Assembly: GCA_030065125.1 (NCBI GenBank)
Contig: JASJDM010000008.1
Coordinates: 1 to 64,000, forward strand
Reading direction: 5' to 3'
From: Lysobacterales bacterium
GTDB lineage: Bacteria > Pseudomonadota > Gammaproteobacteria > Xanthomonadales > SZUA-38
DNA length: 64,000 nucleotides
This document shows positions 54,622-63,417 of the stretch, in pieces. Numbering within the stretch: position 1 is the stretch's first letter; the number at the start of each line of letters is the position of its first letter. Position numbers and translations under genes: made by a program. A model generated the notes under the pieces. It did not search any database, was not told the DNA's origin, and worked only from the letters and a program-made list of their open reading frames with translations.

Positions 54622-55536
54622 TCATTCCACCCTGGGGACAGCCTTGAGATAGGCGGCAATGGCTGCCCGATCCTCACTGCTCAGCCGGGCCATGTTTTCC
54701 TGCACCGCCACCATGGTGCCGCCGACGGTGTCGAAGTCGGGGGTGAAGCCGCTTTCCAGGTAGTAGGCGATGTCGCTTTCGCTCCAGCCCGAGATGTTTT
54801 TTCCGGCCGGGGTAATGTTGGGGATTTTGCCTTTGCCTTCAGGGTTGGGTGCACCGGCCAGCCAGCGGCTGCCAATCAGGCCGCCGAAGGGGTCCCTGGG
54901 CGTATGGCATTCCCCGCAGTGGCCAGGGCCTTCCACCAGGGCCCGGCCGAGCGCCAGCTTTTGATCGACGTCCATCCCCACCACCACGGGTCCCGAGTCC
55001 AGATAAAGCCGCTTCCAGGCGCCCAGGCCGAGGCGGATGGACCAGGGAAAACCCAGTTCATGGTCCGCTACGGAGCCGGCGACCGGCTGCAGGGTGGCCA
55101 GGTAGGCCTGCAGGTCCATGACGTCCGTGGTCGGCATACGGGCGTAGGAGGTGTAGGGGAAAGACGGGTAATAGTGTTGACCGTCCGGGCTGACGCCATG
55201 CTGCATGGCGTTGACGAATTCCAGCCTGGTCCAGCCGCCGATCCCGTCATCGGGATGTGGCGAGATGTTGGGAACCTTGAATACGCCGTAGGGCGTGTCC
55301 AGTTCCAGGCCGCCGCCCAGCAGCAGGCGGTCGTCACCCCTGGCTCGTTTTCCGTCGACGGGAGTCGCGTGACAAGAGGCGCAACCGCCGGCCCAGAACA
55401 GGCGCTCGCCGGCAGCGGGATCAGGCTGGTGCTCCGGAAGGTCGGCCAGGTCCAGAGTCTGGGGGCGGGTGATCCACCAGACGCCCACCAGGCCGGCGAA
55501 CAGCAGCCAGGCGACAACCCGGATCAGACCGGCCAC
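54622..55536 (-). CDS. Membrane-anchored diheme cytochrome c
   Basis: 304 residues from a GTG at 55536 with GGAG just before. One N-terminal helix, then two class I cytochrome c domains with CASCH (about 52-56) and CGECH (about 208-212); the Met ligand of the second is probably in the 'GGTMVAVQENM' tail. Similar diheme proteins act as electron carriers for periplasmic dehydrogenases. Starts nine bases after the cytochrome c' gene, so the two form an electron-transfer pair. Confidence 0.9.
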   Translation of the reverse strand: MAGLIRVVAWLLFAGLVGVWWITRPQTLDLADLPEHQPDPAAGERLFWAGGCASCHATPVDGKRARGDDRLLLGGGLELDTPYGVFKVPNISPHPDDGIGGWTRLEFVNAMQHGVSPDGQHYYPSFPYTSYARMPTTDVMDLQAYLATLQPVAGSVADHELGFPWSIRLGLGAWKRLYLDSGPVVVGMDVDQKLALGRALVEGPGHCGECHTPRDPFGGLIGSRWLAGAPNPEGKGKIPNITPAGKNISGWSESDIAYYLESGFTPDFDTVGGTMVAVQENMARLSSEDRAAIAAYLKAVPRVE

Positions 55537-55545
55537 GGCTCCGGG

Positions 55546-55995
55546 TCAGTCGTTCTCAATCCGGTAGGTGTCGTGACAGCCCTTGCAGGTCTGGAACACG
55601 CCACCGGCCAGCGGTTTGGCGTCTTCCAGGGTGGCGGGCTGTGCGGCAAGGGCCTTTTCCACCGCCGAACGCCAGTTGCCCAGGGCTTCGTCGAAACCGG
55701 CGCGATCTTCCCAGATGGCCGGTGCTGCTTCGGTTTCGTAGCCGGACTCGGAGCCCGCGGGAAACAGGTCGCCGTACTGCTGTGAGACGTACAGGAACTT
55801 CTCCAGGGACTCGTTCAGTACCTGGGCGTCAAACGCCATGTCGCCCCGCAGCATCTGGCCCATGGGTTTGGCCGCCTTGCCGACGGACTTCATCAGGTCC
55901 TGCCGCTTGGCCTGGGGCTCATGGCCGTCAGCGATAACGGTGCCGGTGGTCAGGACTGCGGCTGCAAGGGCAGTGAGGCAAATACGTTTGATCAT
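55546..55995 (-). CDS. Cytochrome c' family protein
   Basis: 149 residues, signal peptide (to IADG), four-helix-bundle layout with C-terminal CKGCHDTYR, the cytochrome c' (CytC_2) haem site. Such proteins bind NO or carry electrons. ATG at 55995; the longer frame upstream is antisense to nothing real and lies in the desaturase gene. Confidence 0.9.
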   Translation of the reverse strand: MIKRICLTALAAAVLTTGTVIADGHEPQAKRQDLMKSVGKAAKPMGQMLRGDMAFDAQVLNESLEKFLYVSQQYGDLFPAGSESGYETEAAPAIWEDRAGFDEALGNWRSAVEKALAAQPATLEDAKPLAGGVFQTCKGCHDTYRIEND

Positions 55996-56024
55996 GGGAC
56001 GGGTTGCTCCGATTGGGTTGTTGG

Positions 56025-57173
56025 TCAGCCGGTGGAGAGGGCTGCGGTCAGCAGGGAGACCCGCTTGCGCTGCATCTTCAGGCTGTACTCCAGTTCTTTC
56101 ATACGGGTGCGCAGGGAGTTGGCTTCCCAGCGTTCGCGCAGTGACTGCCTGGCGCTCTGGACCCGCCCCTTCTGCAATTCCTGGAAGGCCTTTACCGTTT
56201 CGAGAAACTGCTGGTACTCCCGGTCCAGGGTTTCTTTCCAGCTGGCGTCGGTGGCTTCCTCGGTCAGCCGCTTGCGGGCATTGATAAAATCCATGGCCAG
56301 CTTGGCACGCAGGACGCGAAATCGCGGGGTCTTCTTGAAGTCCCAGCCCAGTCCCACCAGGCGAACACCGTTCAGAAACCACTTGTTCCAGTCGATCTGC
56401 CACCAGCGTACGCCATTGCGGTAGTCCGCCTGGAAGGTGTGGTGAAAGTTATGGTACCCCTCGCCGAAAGTGATCATGGCAAGAAACCAGTTATCCCGGG
56501 CGGTGCTCTCGTCGGAGTAGGGCTGCTTGCCCCACATGTGCGCCAGGGAGTTGATGAAAAAGGTCACCTGGTGATTGACCACCAGTCGCAGCACGCCGCC
56601 AAGCAGGATCACGCCCCACAGGTCACCGGCGATCCAGCCGATAATGGCCGGCACGCCCAGGTTCATGAACCAGGTCAGCGACCAGTAGTTGCGGTGCTGC
56701 CACATGACGATGGGGTCATTCTTGAGATCCGGCACGTTGCCGTAGTTGGCCCGCGCGCATTCGTGGTCGCGCAGCATCCAGCCCATGTGGGCATGCCAGA
56801 ATCCCAGCTTGATGGAATGGGGGTCCTTGTCTTCGATGTCCACGTGGCGATGGTGCACCCGATGCCGCGCGCACCAGTTCAGAGCGCTGTTCTGCAGCGC
56901 CAGGGCACCGCCCAGGGCATAGAACACCCGCAGGGCCCAGTGCGCCTTGTAGGTGCGATGGGACCAGAGGCGATGGTAGCCAGACCCGATAGCCGTCCCG
57001 CAGTAAATCCACAGCACCAGGGCGGTGACCCAGGCCGTTGTGGAATAGCCCTCAACCAGGCCATACCAGGGCACCAGGGTGATGGCAGCCAGGGTGGTGA
57101 GGACAAACATGATAGCGGTGGACCACTCAATGGGCGGTCGCTGGGATGGGCTTTTTTCCACGATTTCGGCCAT
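56025..57173 (-). CDS. Delta-9-type fatty acid (acyl-CoA) desaturase
   Basis: 382 residues. Three His boxes: HRLWSH, HRVHH and HNFHH, the di-iron ligands of membrane desaturases, with paired helices on either side. Introduces a cis double bond into saturated acyl chains using O2. The 90-residue Lys/Arg/Glu-rich C-terminal extension (coiled-coil-like) after residue 290 is longer than in many bacterial relatives. Gene stands 29 bases before the cytochrome c' gene on the same strand. Confidence 0.92.
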   Translation of the reverse strand: MAEIVEKSPSQRPPIEWSTAIMFVLTTLAAITLVPWYGLVEGYSTTAWVTALVLWIYCGTAIGSGYHRLWSHRTYKAHWALRVFYALGGALALQNSALNWCARHRVHHRHVDIEDKDPHSIKLGFWHAHMGWMLRDHECARANYGNVPDLKNDPIVMWQHRNYWSLTWFMNLGVPAIIGWIAGDLWGVILLGGVLRLVVNHQVTFFINSLAHMWGKQPYSDESTARDNWFLAMITFGEGYHNFHHTFQADYRNGVRWWQIDWNKWFLNGVRLVGLGWDFKKTPRFRVLRAKLAMDFINARKRLTEEATDASWKETLDREYQQFLETVKAFQELQKGRVQSARQSLRERWEANSLRTRMKELEYSLKMQRKRVSLLTAALSTG

Positions 57174-57241
57174 TTCTTGCTGTTTTTCGGCAGATCATAA
57201 TATCCGCTTTCAAGGTCGAGCGCTTGGGGTTTTTGTGAAGA

Positions 57242-58309
57242 TCAGGTGAAGGGTCCTATCCACTTGCGATACCGCTCAGCCAGTTGATCCCAGCCAAGTT
57301 CTGCCAGGTCGGGAGGAACCGGTGGCGCTGCCAGCATTCGATCTACCAGCGCTGTGGCTTCCAGTTCGGGGTCCTCGGGGCTGCTGGCGTAGCGATATTG
57401 CGGAGGAAAAAACTCCGGGTAGGCCAATCGGTCGGGCACCATGGGTACGCAGCCGGCCGCTGCTGCCTCCAGCATAGCCAGTCCCTGGAAGTCATGCAGC
57501 GCTGTGGACAGGACAAGGCCTCCGCGGCTCAGGCGCTTTTCGTACTCCAAGCGATCCTCAATGGGCCCAAACTGTCCCAGTTCGTGGGTAAACTCCCGTT
57601 GGATGGTCTGCAGCGCCTCGGGTACCTGTCGGAAGCGCTGGCCGGCGATATCGATTCGAAATCCCACCTGTCGGCGGCGCAACTCCTTAAGCGCCAGCAG
57701 CAGCCGGTCCGGGCCCTTATCGTATTCCCAGCGGTGGTTCCACAGCAGCGTGAGGGGGGCGGCCGTTTCGGTCGGCTTTTCTCTGATCAGCAGACGCGCG
57801 TCGATTCCTACCGGCAGCAGCGTGGCCTTTTGCAGGATCTGGGAGAGGGCATCAGCCGGTACGCCGTCCGGCATGCGGTCCAGCAGCTGAGTCATGCCGT
57901 CAAGAAAGCTGTCGCGATTCCAGCGGGAATTGAAGGCGACGCGATCCGCTGCCAGAGCGCTGTACAGGCTGGTGATGGCAGGTTCCACGCTGGCTTTCTG
58001 GCGTTCTGAATCCGGGTACGCCAACTGGTTTTCATGAAAGTACACCAGGTTGGGAACGCGGGCCATTGCCGGCACCAGGCCCCTGAGGGTGGCCAGGTCC
58101 ACCATCGAGGTGGCCAGCACCAGGTCGTGGTCCTGTGCCAGCACGGGGTGGTCACGCCAGCTGAGCGCATTTCCCCGGATTCGCCAGGCAAAATGCCGGG
58201 GCGGCAGGGTCAGCACCGACCACTGGTGTTCCGGCAGTTCCCTTACCAGCCCTTCGCGCCAGTGCTGGTGACTGACCGCGTCATAAGCCGACAAAAGCAG
58301 AATCTTCAT
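57242..58309 (-). CDS. DUF3524 glycosyltransferase, queuosine-tRNA mannosyltransferase-like
   Basis: 355 residues, GT-B fold. The N-terminal half is the DUF3524 type (MKILLLSAYDAVSHQHW, VYFHENQLAYP, AFNSRWNRDSF), and the second half has LLWNHRWEYDKGPDRLL and a Glu/Gly nucleotide-sugar site (HDFQGLAMLEAAAAGCVP). DUF3524 is the family of the animal tRNA-queuosine alpha-mannosyltransferase (GTDC1/QTMAN). A bacterial role in glycosylating queuosine in tRNA is possible but inferred. Divergent from the TauE gene. Confidence 0.85.
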   Translation of the reverse strand: MKILLLSAYDAVSHQHWREGLVRELPEHQWSVLTLPPRHFAWRIRGNALSWRDHPVLAQDHDLVLATSMVDLATLRGLVPAMARVPNLVYFHENQLAYPDSERQKASVEPAITSLYSALAADRVAFNSRWNRDSFLDGMTQLLDRMPDGVPADALSQILQKATLLPVGIDARLLIREKPTETAAPLTLLWNHRWEYDKGPDRLLLALKELRRRQVGFRIDIAGQRFRQVPEALQTIQREFTHELGQFGPIEDRLEYEKRLSRGGLVLSTALHDFQGLAMLEAAAAGCVPMVPDRLAYPEFFPPQYRYASSPEDPELEATALVDRMLAAPPVPPDLAELGWDQLAERYRKWIGPFT

Positions 58310-58388
58310 GTCTGGCAGGGTACCTTTCCGGCCGCTGACCCGGTAATCCCTGCTTCATGATAGATTTGCGCCTTTTCCAGATTCCCAA

Positions 58389-59405
58389 ATGAGTCGTTCG
58401 GACCCTTCCATCCGCGCCAGGCTGCAGCGCTTCTGGCCGTTCCTGCTTTTCCTGGGCCTGTTCTACCTGGTCTGGCTGGGCGTGGTGGTGCTGCAGGGCC
58501 GGCTGGAACTGGTTCTGGACCACTGGCCCATCAGCCTGGCCATGGCGGCGGGGTCCTACTTTGCCGGATCCACGCCCATGGGCGGCGGTACCGTGGGATT
58601 CCCCGTGCTGGTGCTGCTGCTGGATCAGCCGGCCTCGCTGGGGCGCGATTTCAGTTTCGCGGTGCAGTCCATCGGCATGACCAGCGCTTCGATCTACATC
58701 CTGTGCAGCCGCCAGGAGCTGGAGTGGCCCATGCTGCGCGCCGCGCTGCTGGGCAGTCTGATTGGCACCCCCGTGGGCATCGTTTACCTGGCGCCCATCG
58801 TCCCCGCGCTCTACGTCAAGCTGCTGTTCGCGGTGATCTGGATGAGTTTTGGGCTGCTGCACCTGCAGCGAATCAATGAAGTGACCCAGCATGAAGGGAT
58901 TACGCCCCACGCCATCAAGTTTGATCACCGCGCCGGTTTCCTGATCGGGCTGATCGGCGGCTTTTCCGTAGCCAGCGTCACTGGAGTCGGTATCGATATG
59001 CTGATCTACATTGTGCTGGTCCTGCTGTGCCATGCGGATCTGCGCATTGCCATTTCCACCTCGGTGGTGTTGATGGCATTCACTTCCATAGTGGGCATCC
59101 TGTTCAAGGTTTTCTTCGGAACGGTGCAGCCCGAGACCCTGGGAAATTTCCTGGCGGCTGCCCCCATCGTCGCCCTGGGCGCGCCGTTCGGTGCGATCAT
59201 TGTCCGGCGGATTGGCCGCCGCCCAACCCTGATCGTGGTGTCCGTCCTGTGCGTCGGACAGTTCCTTTGGACCCTGGTGCACGAATGGGACGTCCTGACC
59301 AGCACCAGCCTGCTGTTTGCGGCATTTGGGGTGGCCGGGTTCCTGGCGGCGTTTGAGTGGCTTCGACGGTTGGGGAACCGGTGGGCGCGGCGGCAGCGGA
59401 GGTGA
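58389..59405 (+). CDS. TauE/SafE-family anion exporter
   Basis: 338 residues, eight or nine helices. Two duplicated halves with family segments GSYFAGSTPMGGGTVGFPV and FLIGLIGGFSVASVTGVGIDML. Exports sulfite, sulfonates or related anions in known members; substrate unknown here. Ends in convergent orientation to the hydrogenase operon across an inverted-repeat element. Confidence 0.88.
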   Translation: MSRSDPSIRARLQRFWPFLLFLGLFYLVWLGVVVLQGRLELVLDHWPISLAMAAGSYFAGSTPMGGGTVGFPVLVLLLDQPASLGRDFSFAVQSIGMTSASIYILCSRQELEWPMLRAALLGSLIGTPVGIVYLAPIVPALYVKLLFAVIWMSFGLLHLQRINEVTQHEGITPHAIKFDHRAGFLIGLIGGFSVASVTGVGIDMLIYIVLVLLCHADLRIAISTSVVLMAFTSIVGILFKVFFGTVQPETLGNFLAAAPIVALGAPFGAIIVRRIGRRPTLIVVSVLCVGQFLWTLVHEWDVLTSTSLLFAAFGVAGFLAAFEWLRRLGNRWARRQRR

Positions 59406-59436
59406 CCGTTTCTTCCGCCGGCTGGCATTTTTCTGG

Positions 59437-59600
59437 TCGTCATCCTGAACTTGATTCAGGATCCATCTGAAGTTTCGAAGCCGAATGCCTATGACGGGAG
59501 CGTGATGCGGGACCGGAGACTTCGTTTGTCACTCAGCAACGCCGGTAGCGCCACCGTGACTCCACTTGCTGATGGACCCTGAATCAAGTTCAGGATAACG
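59437..59600. repeat. Paired inverted repeat (CCTGAACTTGATTCAGG type)
   Basis: cgtcatcctgaacttgattc and onward (59439-59466) is matched, with about two mismatches, by its reverse complement at 59571-59599 (gatggaccctgaatcaag and onward). The arms are about 29 bases and bracket about 105 bases. This is a common REP/BIME-like arrangement. The minus-strand stop of the hydrogenase protease (59590-59592) lies in the right arm. The element separates two convergent genes. Confidence 0.85.
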
Positions 59601-60153
59601 ATTTGTGGTGATCCAGCTCCTGACGAATCAACCCGTCAAGCTCACGCGCAGCTGACTCTACTTCCGGACTTATGGGTGTCCCCAGGTCAAAGTTTGCAGC
59701 TTCCACACCGAAAACCAGCAGCCGCCCTGGCAGCTGCCCCAGTGCCCGGCCCAGCTCCAGCGCTTCGGTCAGGTTGAAGACGTGGGTGGAGGAAAAGCTG
59801 GACAAATCCGCAGACAGGGGCTCGTCGGTGACGTCAAAGCGCCGGATCTCCCCGGGCTTGCCTCCACTTTGCATTGCGTCCACAAGGATGACCAGGTCGG
59901 CGTCCGCAAAAGACTCCAGCATTTTGACCAGGTCGCCACCGGCCGCCTGGGTATGGGTGTTATCCGGGGGTGCGCGCTGGAGTAACTCGATTACCCTCAG
60001 GCCAACGGCATCGTCACCCCGGTCCGGGTTGCCGATGCCGATGACTCGCCTGGCGGCGCTGGTGCTCAGCGCCGCGTGATCCGCAGCTTCAGGAAATGGG
60101 TGCTGCAGGAGATACAGGGATCGTAATTGCGCACGGCCTGTTCGCACTGCCAC
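59590..60153 (-). CDS. [NiFe]-hydrogenase maturation protease
   Basis: Up to 187 residues. The conserved part begins [16 protein letters not shown] with Glu/Asp/His nickel-sensing residues ([15 protein letters not shown]) of the HyaD/HybD/HycI family. It removes the C-terminal tail of the large subunit after Ni insertion. The start is a puzzle: the first GTG codons (60153, 60147) give an 80-plus-base overlap with the large-subunit gene, and no ATG or GTG lies at the junction; CTG at about 60069 would fit. The C-terminus runs into a repeat. Confidence 0.85.
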   Translation of the reverse strand: MAVRTGRAQLRSLYLLQHPFPEAADHAALSTSAARRVIGIGNPDRGDDAVGLRVIELLQRAPPDNTHTQAAGGDLVKMLESFADADLVILVDAMQSGGKPGEIRRFDVTDEPLSADLSSFSSTHVFNLTEALELGRALGQLPGRLLVFGVEAANFDLGTPISPEVESAARELDGLIRQELDHHKSLS

Positions 60154-61358
60154 TGGAGTTTGTCATCCGGCAGATCAATGCGCGGCTGGATGAACTCCCG
60201 CAGGTCGCTTTCGATGGTGGCCTGGTTCTGGGATGTGGGCGGAATGATCTGGGCATGCTCGATAATGCCCTCGTCATTGATGGTGTAGGTGTGGTGCAGC
60301 AGGCCCCGGGGCGCCTCGGTGCCGGCCAATCCGGTGCCGGCTTTGGGTTCAACCTCCAGGTAGGGTGCGTCGGGACGCTGGAAGTTGTCCAGGATACGCA
60401 GAGCTTCATCCACGGCGTACAGGGTTTCCACGGCACGCACGATGATGCTCTTGAACGGGTTGCTGCAGGTTTCGTCCAGGCCGGCATCCCGGGCAGCCTG
60501 CTGGGCGGCGGGGGTCAGCTTGTCGAAGTTCAGGCTGTAGCGGGCCAGCGGGCCCACCTTGTAGTTGCCGCGCTCCAGTACCCGGCTGTGCAGGGCGGTT
60601 GAGTGCCCGACGTGGTGCTCTTCGAACACATCGTGGTACTGCTGGGCCGTGACGTTGATGCCCTTGCTGCTGACGATTTTGCCTTCGTTAAACGGGTATT
60701 CGTCCGGGTGGCTCAGGCAGACCAGTTCGTAATCCTGCTCGAACTCGGGAAAGTCAAAGCCGCTGACCCACTCGATGGTGTAAAGGGCATCTTCCCGGGC
60801 AATGCGCAGGCGTTCTGCTATGGCCTCGAACTCGCTGTCCGGCGGGATATGGTAGAAACCGCCGACGCGGACGTTGATGGGATGGATTTCCCGCCCACCC
60901 AGGAGGTCGACGATGGCATTGCCGGTTTTCTTCAATCGCAGGCCACGCTGGACGGTGTCCGGGTGGTCCTGGGCCAGTTCCACCACGTTGTGGCGGCCGA
61001 GGAAGTCCGGCGCGTGCAGCATGTACACATGCAGCGCATGGCTTTCGATCCACTCGCCGCAGTACAGCAGGCGTCGCAGGTCGCGCAGGGGCCCGCCCAC
61101 GGTCACGCCGCAGACGCTTTCCATGGCGTGCACTGCACTCATCTGGTACGCCACCGGGCAGATGCCGCAGATGCGGGCCGTGATGTCCGGAACCTCGCGG
61201 AAGTCCCGGCCCCGGAGGAATGCTTCAAAGAACCGCGGCGGTTCGAAAATTCGCAGCTTGACGTCGCTGACCTGGTCACCGTCGATGACGATGTCCAGGG
61301 CCCCTTCGCCTTCGACGCGGGCCAGGTAATCGACCTTGATGGTGCGGCTGTCAGCCAT
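60066..61358 (-). CDS. hydA: Group 3b [NiFe]-hydrogenase large (alpha) subunit
   Basis: 430 residues. N-terminal RVEGEGAL, L1 nickel motif RICGICP (about 63-69), and L2 DPCISCSTH near the C-terminus; nine residues after that His (FLKLRITRR) are the tail removed by the protease. The set of cysteines fits the bidirectional NAD(P)-linked (sulfhydrogenase-type) group 3b enzymes. H2 is oxidised or produced at the Ni-Fe site in the cytoplasm. Eight-base overlap with the delta subunit. Confidence 0.94.
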   Translation of the reverse strand: MADSRTIKVDYLARVEGEGALDIVIDGDQVSDVKLRIFEPPRFFEAFLRGRDFREVPDITARICGICPVAYQMSAVHAMESVCGVTVGGPLRDLRRLLYCGEWIESHALHVYMLHAPDFLGRHNVVELAQDHPDTVQRGLRLKKTGNAIVDLLGGREIHPINVRVGGFYHIPPDSEFEAIAERLRIAREDALYTIEWVSGFDFPEFEQDYELVCLSHPDEYPFNEGKIVSSKGINVTAQQYHDVFEEHHVGHSTALHSRVLERGNYKVGPLARYSLNFDKLTPAAQQAARDAGLDETCSNPFKSIIVRAVETLYAVDEALRILDNFQRPDAPYLEVEPKAGTGLAGTEAPRGLLHHTYTINDEGIIEHAQIIPPTSQNQATIESDLREFIQPRIDLPDDKLQWQCEQAVRNYDPCISCSTHFLKLRITRR

Positions 61359-62121
61359 GTGAGCTTCCCTCCTCTTTGAACGGGCTGGCCCAGGCGTTGA
61401 AATTATGGAACACGCGCTTCAGCGTTGCCGGATCGGCTTCGAGTTCCTGTTTTGCCCAGGCGGCCAGGGACTCGGCGTTGGCCAGTTCCTTGGGCCCATA
61501 GCAGCCGAAACATCCCCGGTTGTAACTGGGGCACAGAGCACCGCAGCCTGAGTGGGTCACCGGGCCCAGGCAAATCGAGCCATTGGAAACGGGGATGCAG
61601 GGGTTGCCCTTGCGCTTGCACTCCACGCATACGCTGTGGTGCGGGATGTTGGCGCGTCGGCGGTTGAGGAAAGAGCCGATCAGCTCCACCAACTGGTACT
61701 TGTTGATGGGGCATCCGCGCAGCTCAAAGTCCACCTTCACGTGCTCGGCAATGGGCGTAGAGGTCTCCAGGGTGGAGATGAATTCGGGGGACGCGTATAC
61801 CGCCCGGGTGAATTCCCTGACGTCAGCGAAATTGCGCAGGGCCTGGATGCCGCCGGACGTCGCGCAGGCACCAATGGTGATCAGCAGCCCGGACTGTGCC
61901 CGGATGTCGACAATGCGCTCCAGGTCATGGGGTGTGGTCACCGATCCCTCGACCAGCGACACGTCGTAGGGGCCTTCCACTACGGCGCTGCTGGCTTCCG
62001 GGAAATTGGCGATTTCCACCGCGCCGGCCACCGCCAGCAGTTCGTCTTCACAGTCCAGCAGGCTGAGCTGACAGCCGTCGCAGGAGGCAAATTTCCATAC
62101 GGCGAGTTTGGGTTTTCTCAT
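61351..62121 (-). CDS. hydD: Group 3b hydrogenase small (delta) subunit
   Basis: 256 residues. [10 protein letters not shown] near the N-terminus, GACATSGGI and a C-terminal Cys-rich region ([26 protein letters not shown]) provide three [4Fe-4S] clusters. It passes electrons between the Ni-Fe site and the beta/gamma subunits. No Tat signal, consistent with a cytoplasmic enzyme. Directly adjacent to the gamma gene. Confidence 0.94.
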   Translation of the reverse strand: MRKPKLAVWKFASCDGCQLSLLDCEDELLAVAGAVEIANFPEASSAVVEGPYDVSLVEGSVTTPHDLERIVDIRAQSGLLITIGACATSGGIQALRNFADVREFTRAVYASPEFISTLETSTPIAEHVKVDFELRGCPINKYQLVELIGSFLNRRRANIPHHSVCVECKRKGNPCIPVSNGSICLGPVTHSGCGALCPSYNRGCFGCYGPKELANAESLAAWAKQELEADPATLKRVFHNFNAWASPFKEEGSSHG

Positions 62122-62949
62122 TTACAGCTCCCGTATCGTCATCACCGGGCTCATGCGTGGCCAGGGGAAGACCGGTCCGTCCTTGCAGATAAACTCCGGT
62201 CCCAGCTGGCAGCGGCCGCACAGGCCAACGGCGCACTTCATATTGCGTTCCATGGAAATGAATACGTCATCCGGATTCATGCCCCGCCCGGTGAGCTCCG
62301 ATGCGGTGAAGCGCATCATGATTTCCGGTCCGCAGACGAACGCGGCAGCGCCCCGGGGTTCCACCTTGGCCCGGCGGATCAGGGTGGTCACCACGCCGAT
62401 GTGCCGGGTCCAGCCGGGGGTGGCGTTGTCCACGGTGGCTTCCACCTGGATATTGTGGTCTTTCCAGGACTCCAGTTCGGCGCGGAACAGCAGGTCCTTG
62501 GGCTCGCGGGAGCCGTAAAGCACCGCAACGTCTTTGTACTTATGCCGGTTTTCGATGATGTGGTACACCACCGGGCGCAGCGGCGCCAGTCCAATGCCGC
62601 CGGCCACCACCAGGATGTCGCGTCCGGTATGGCTGGCGATGGGCCATTCACTGCCGTAGGGGCCGCGAATGCCAATCACGTCGCCCACGTGGGCAGCGCT
62701 CAGGGCGTGGGTCACCGCGCCAACGTCACGAATCGTATGCACCATGGACCCGTTCGTTGTGGCGTCACCGCTGATGGAGATGGCGGACTCGCCAACGCCA
62801 AAGGCGTACAGCATGTTGAACTGGCCCGGTAAAAAGGAAAAACCGTGATCGCTGGATTCGGGCGCCAGCGTCAAGGTGACTACGTCCTCGTTTTCACGCT
62901 CGGTTTTCTGGACGACCCAGGGTTGGGGCATCAACAGCTCAGTGCTCAT
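62122..62949 (-). CDS. hydG: Group 3b hydrogenase diaphorase (gamma) subunit
   Basis: 275 residues of the ferredoxin-NADP reductase type: FAD-binding barrel, NAD(P)-binding GIRGPYGSEWP and VVAGGIGLAPLRPVV, and C-terminal [2Fe-2S] CAVGLCGRCQLGPEFIC. It exchanges electrons between the iron-sulfur chain and NAD(P)(H). Stops directly before hydD and starts nine bases after the cyclic-nucleotide-domain gene. Confidence 0.93.
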   Translation of the reverse strand: MSTELLMPQPWVVQKTERENEDVVTLTLAPESSDHGFSFLPGQFNMLYAFGVGESAISISGDATTNGSMVHTIRDVGAVTHALSAAHVGDVIGIRGPYGSEWPIASHTGRDILVVAGGIGLAPLRPVVYHIIENRHKYKDVAVLYGSREPKDLLFRAELESWKDHNIQVEATVDNATPGWTRHIGVVTTLIRRAKVEPRGAAAFVCGPEIMMRFTASELTGRGMNPDDVFISMERNMKCAVGLCGRCQLGPEFICKDGPVFPWPRMSPVMTIREL

Positions 62950-62958
62950 GGTGTTGGC

Positions 62959-63417
62959 TTACTCCCTGCCATAGACGTCAATCAGCTGCAATCGGGTTTC
63001 CACCAAGCGTCTGCTCATGACATTGGCGAATCGCTTGATGACCCGGTATCCCAGTTCGTGATCTTCCTCGCACTTGCCGCGCAGGCACAGGCCGTCAAAC
63101 GTGACCACGCGGGTCTGCTCGATGGCCCGGGCGTCAAACATGTAGGTGAAGGGCGGGAACAGCCAGGACCAGCCCACGATGCCTCCATGCCCTATGGTCT
63201 GAAAGCGGAATACGTCCTTGCCGGGCGCGTGCAGCTCCAAAGCCACCTGGCCGTGTCGCACCAGGAAAAATTGCGTCGCTTTGTTGCCGGTCTTGAACAG
63301 GAACTGGCCGGGTTCGAACACCTCCGCCTTGCCGCAGCCGCCGATCAGCTTGCAGTAACGCTCGGGCAGGTCGGAGAAGAATGCATGCTCGGAAATGATA
63401 TGCCCTATGTCTTTCAT
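62959..63417 (-). CDS. Cyclic-nucleotide-binding-domain protein in hydrogenase operon
   Basis: 152 residues from the ATG at 63417, overlapping the beta-subunit stop by four bases. A single cNMP-binding-type beta-barrel (FEPGQFLFKTGNKATQFFLVRHG, GGIVGWSWLF) without the C-terminal HTH of Crp proteins. It could sense a nucleotide or simply be a structural partner; the phosphate-binding R-x-A residues are not obvious. Its fixed place between beta and gamma genes argues for a direct link to the enzyme. Confidence 0.87.
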   Translation of the reverse strand: MKDIGHIISEHAFFSDLPERYCKLIGGCGKAEVFEPGQFLFKTGNKATQFFLVRHGQVALELHAPGKDVFRFQTIGHGGIVGWSWLFPPFTYMFDARAIEQTRVVTFDGLCLRGKCEEDHELGYRVIKRFANVMSRRLVETRLQLIDVYGRE

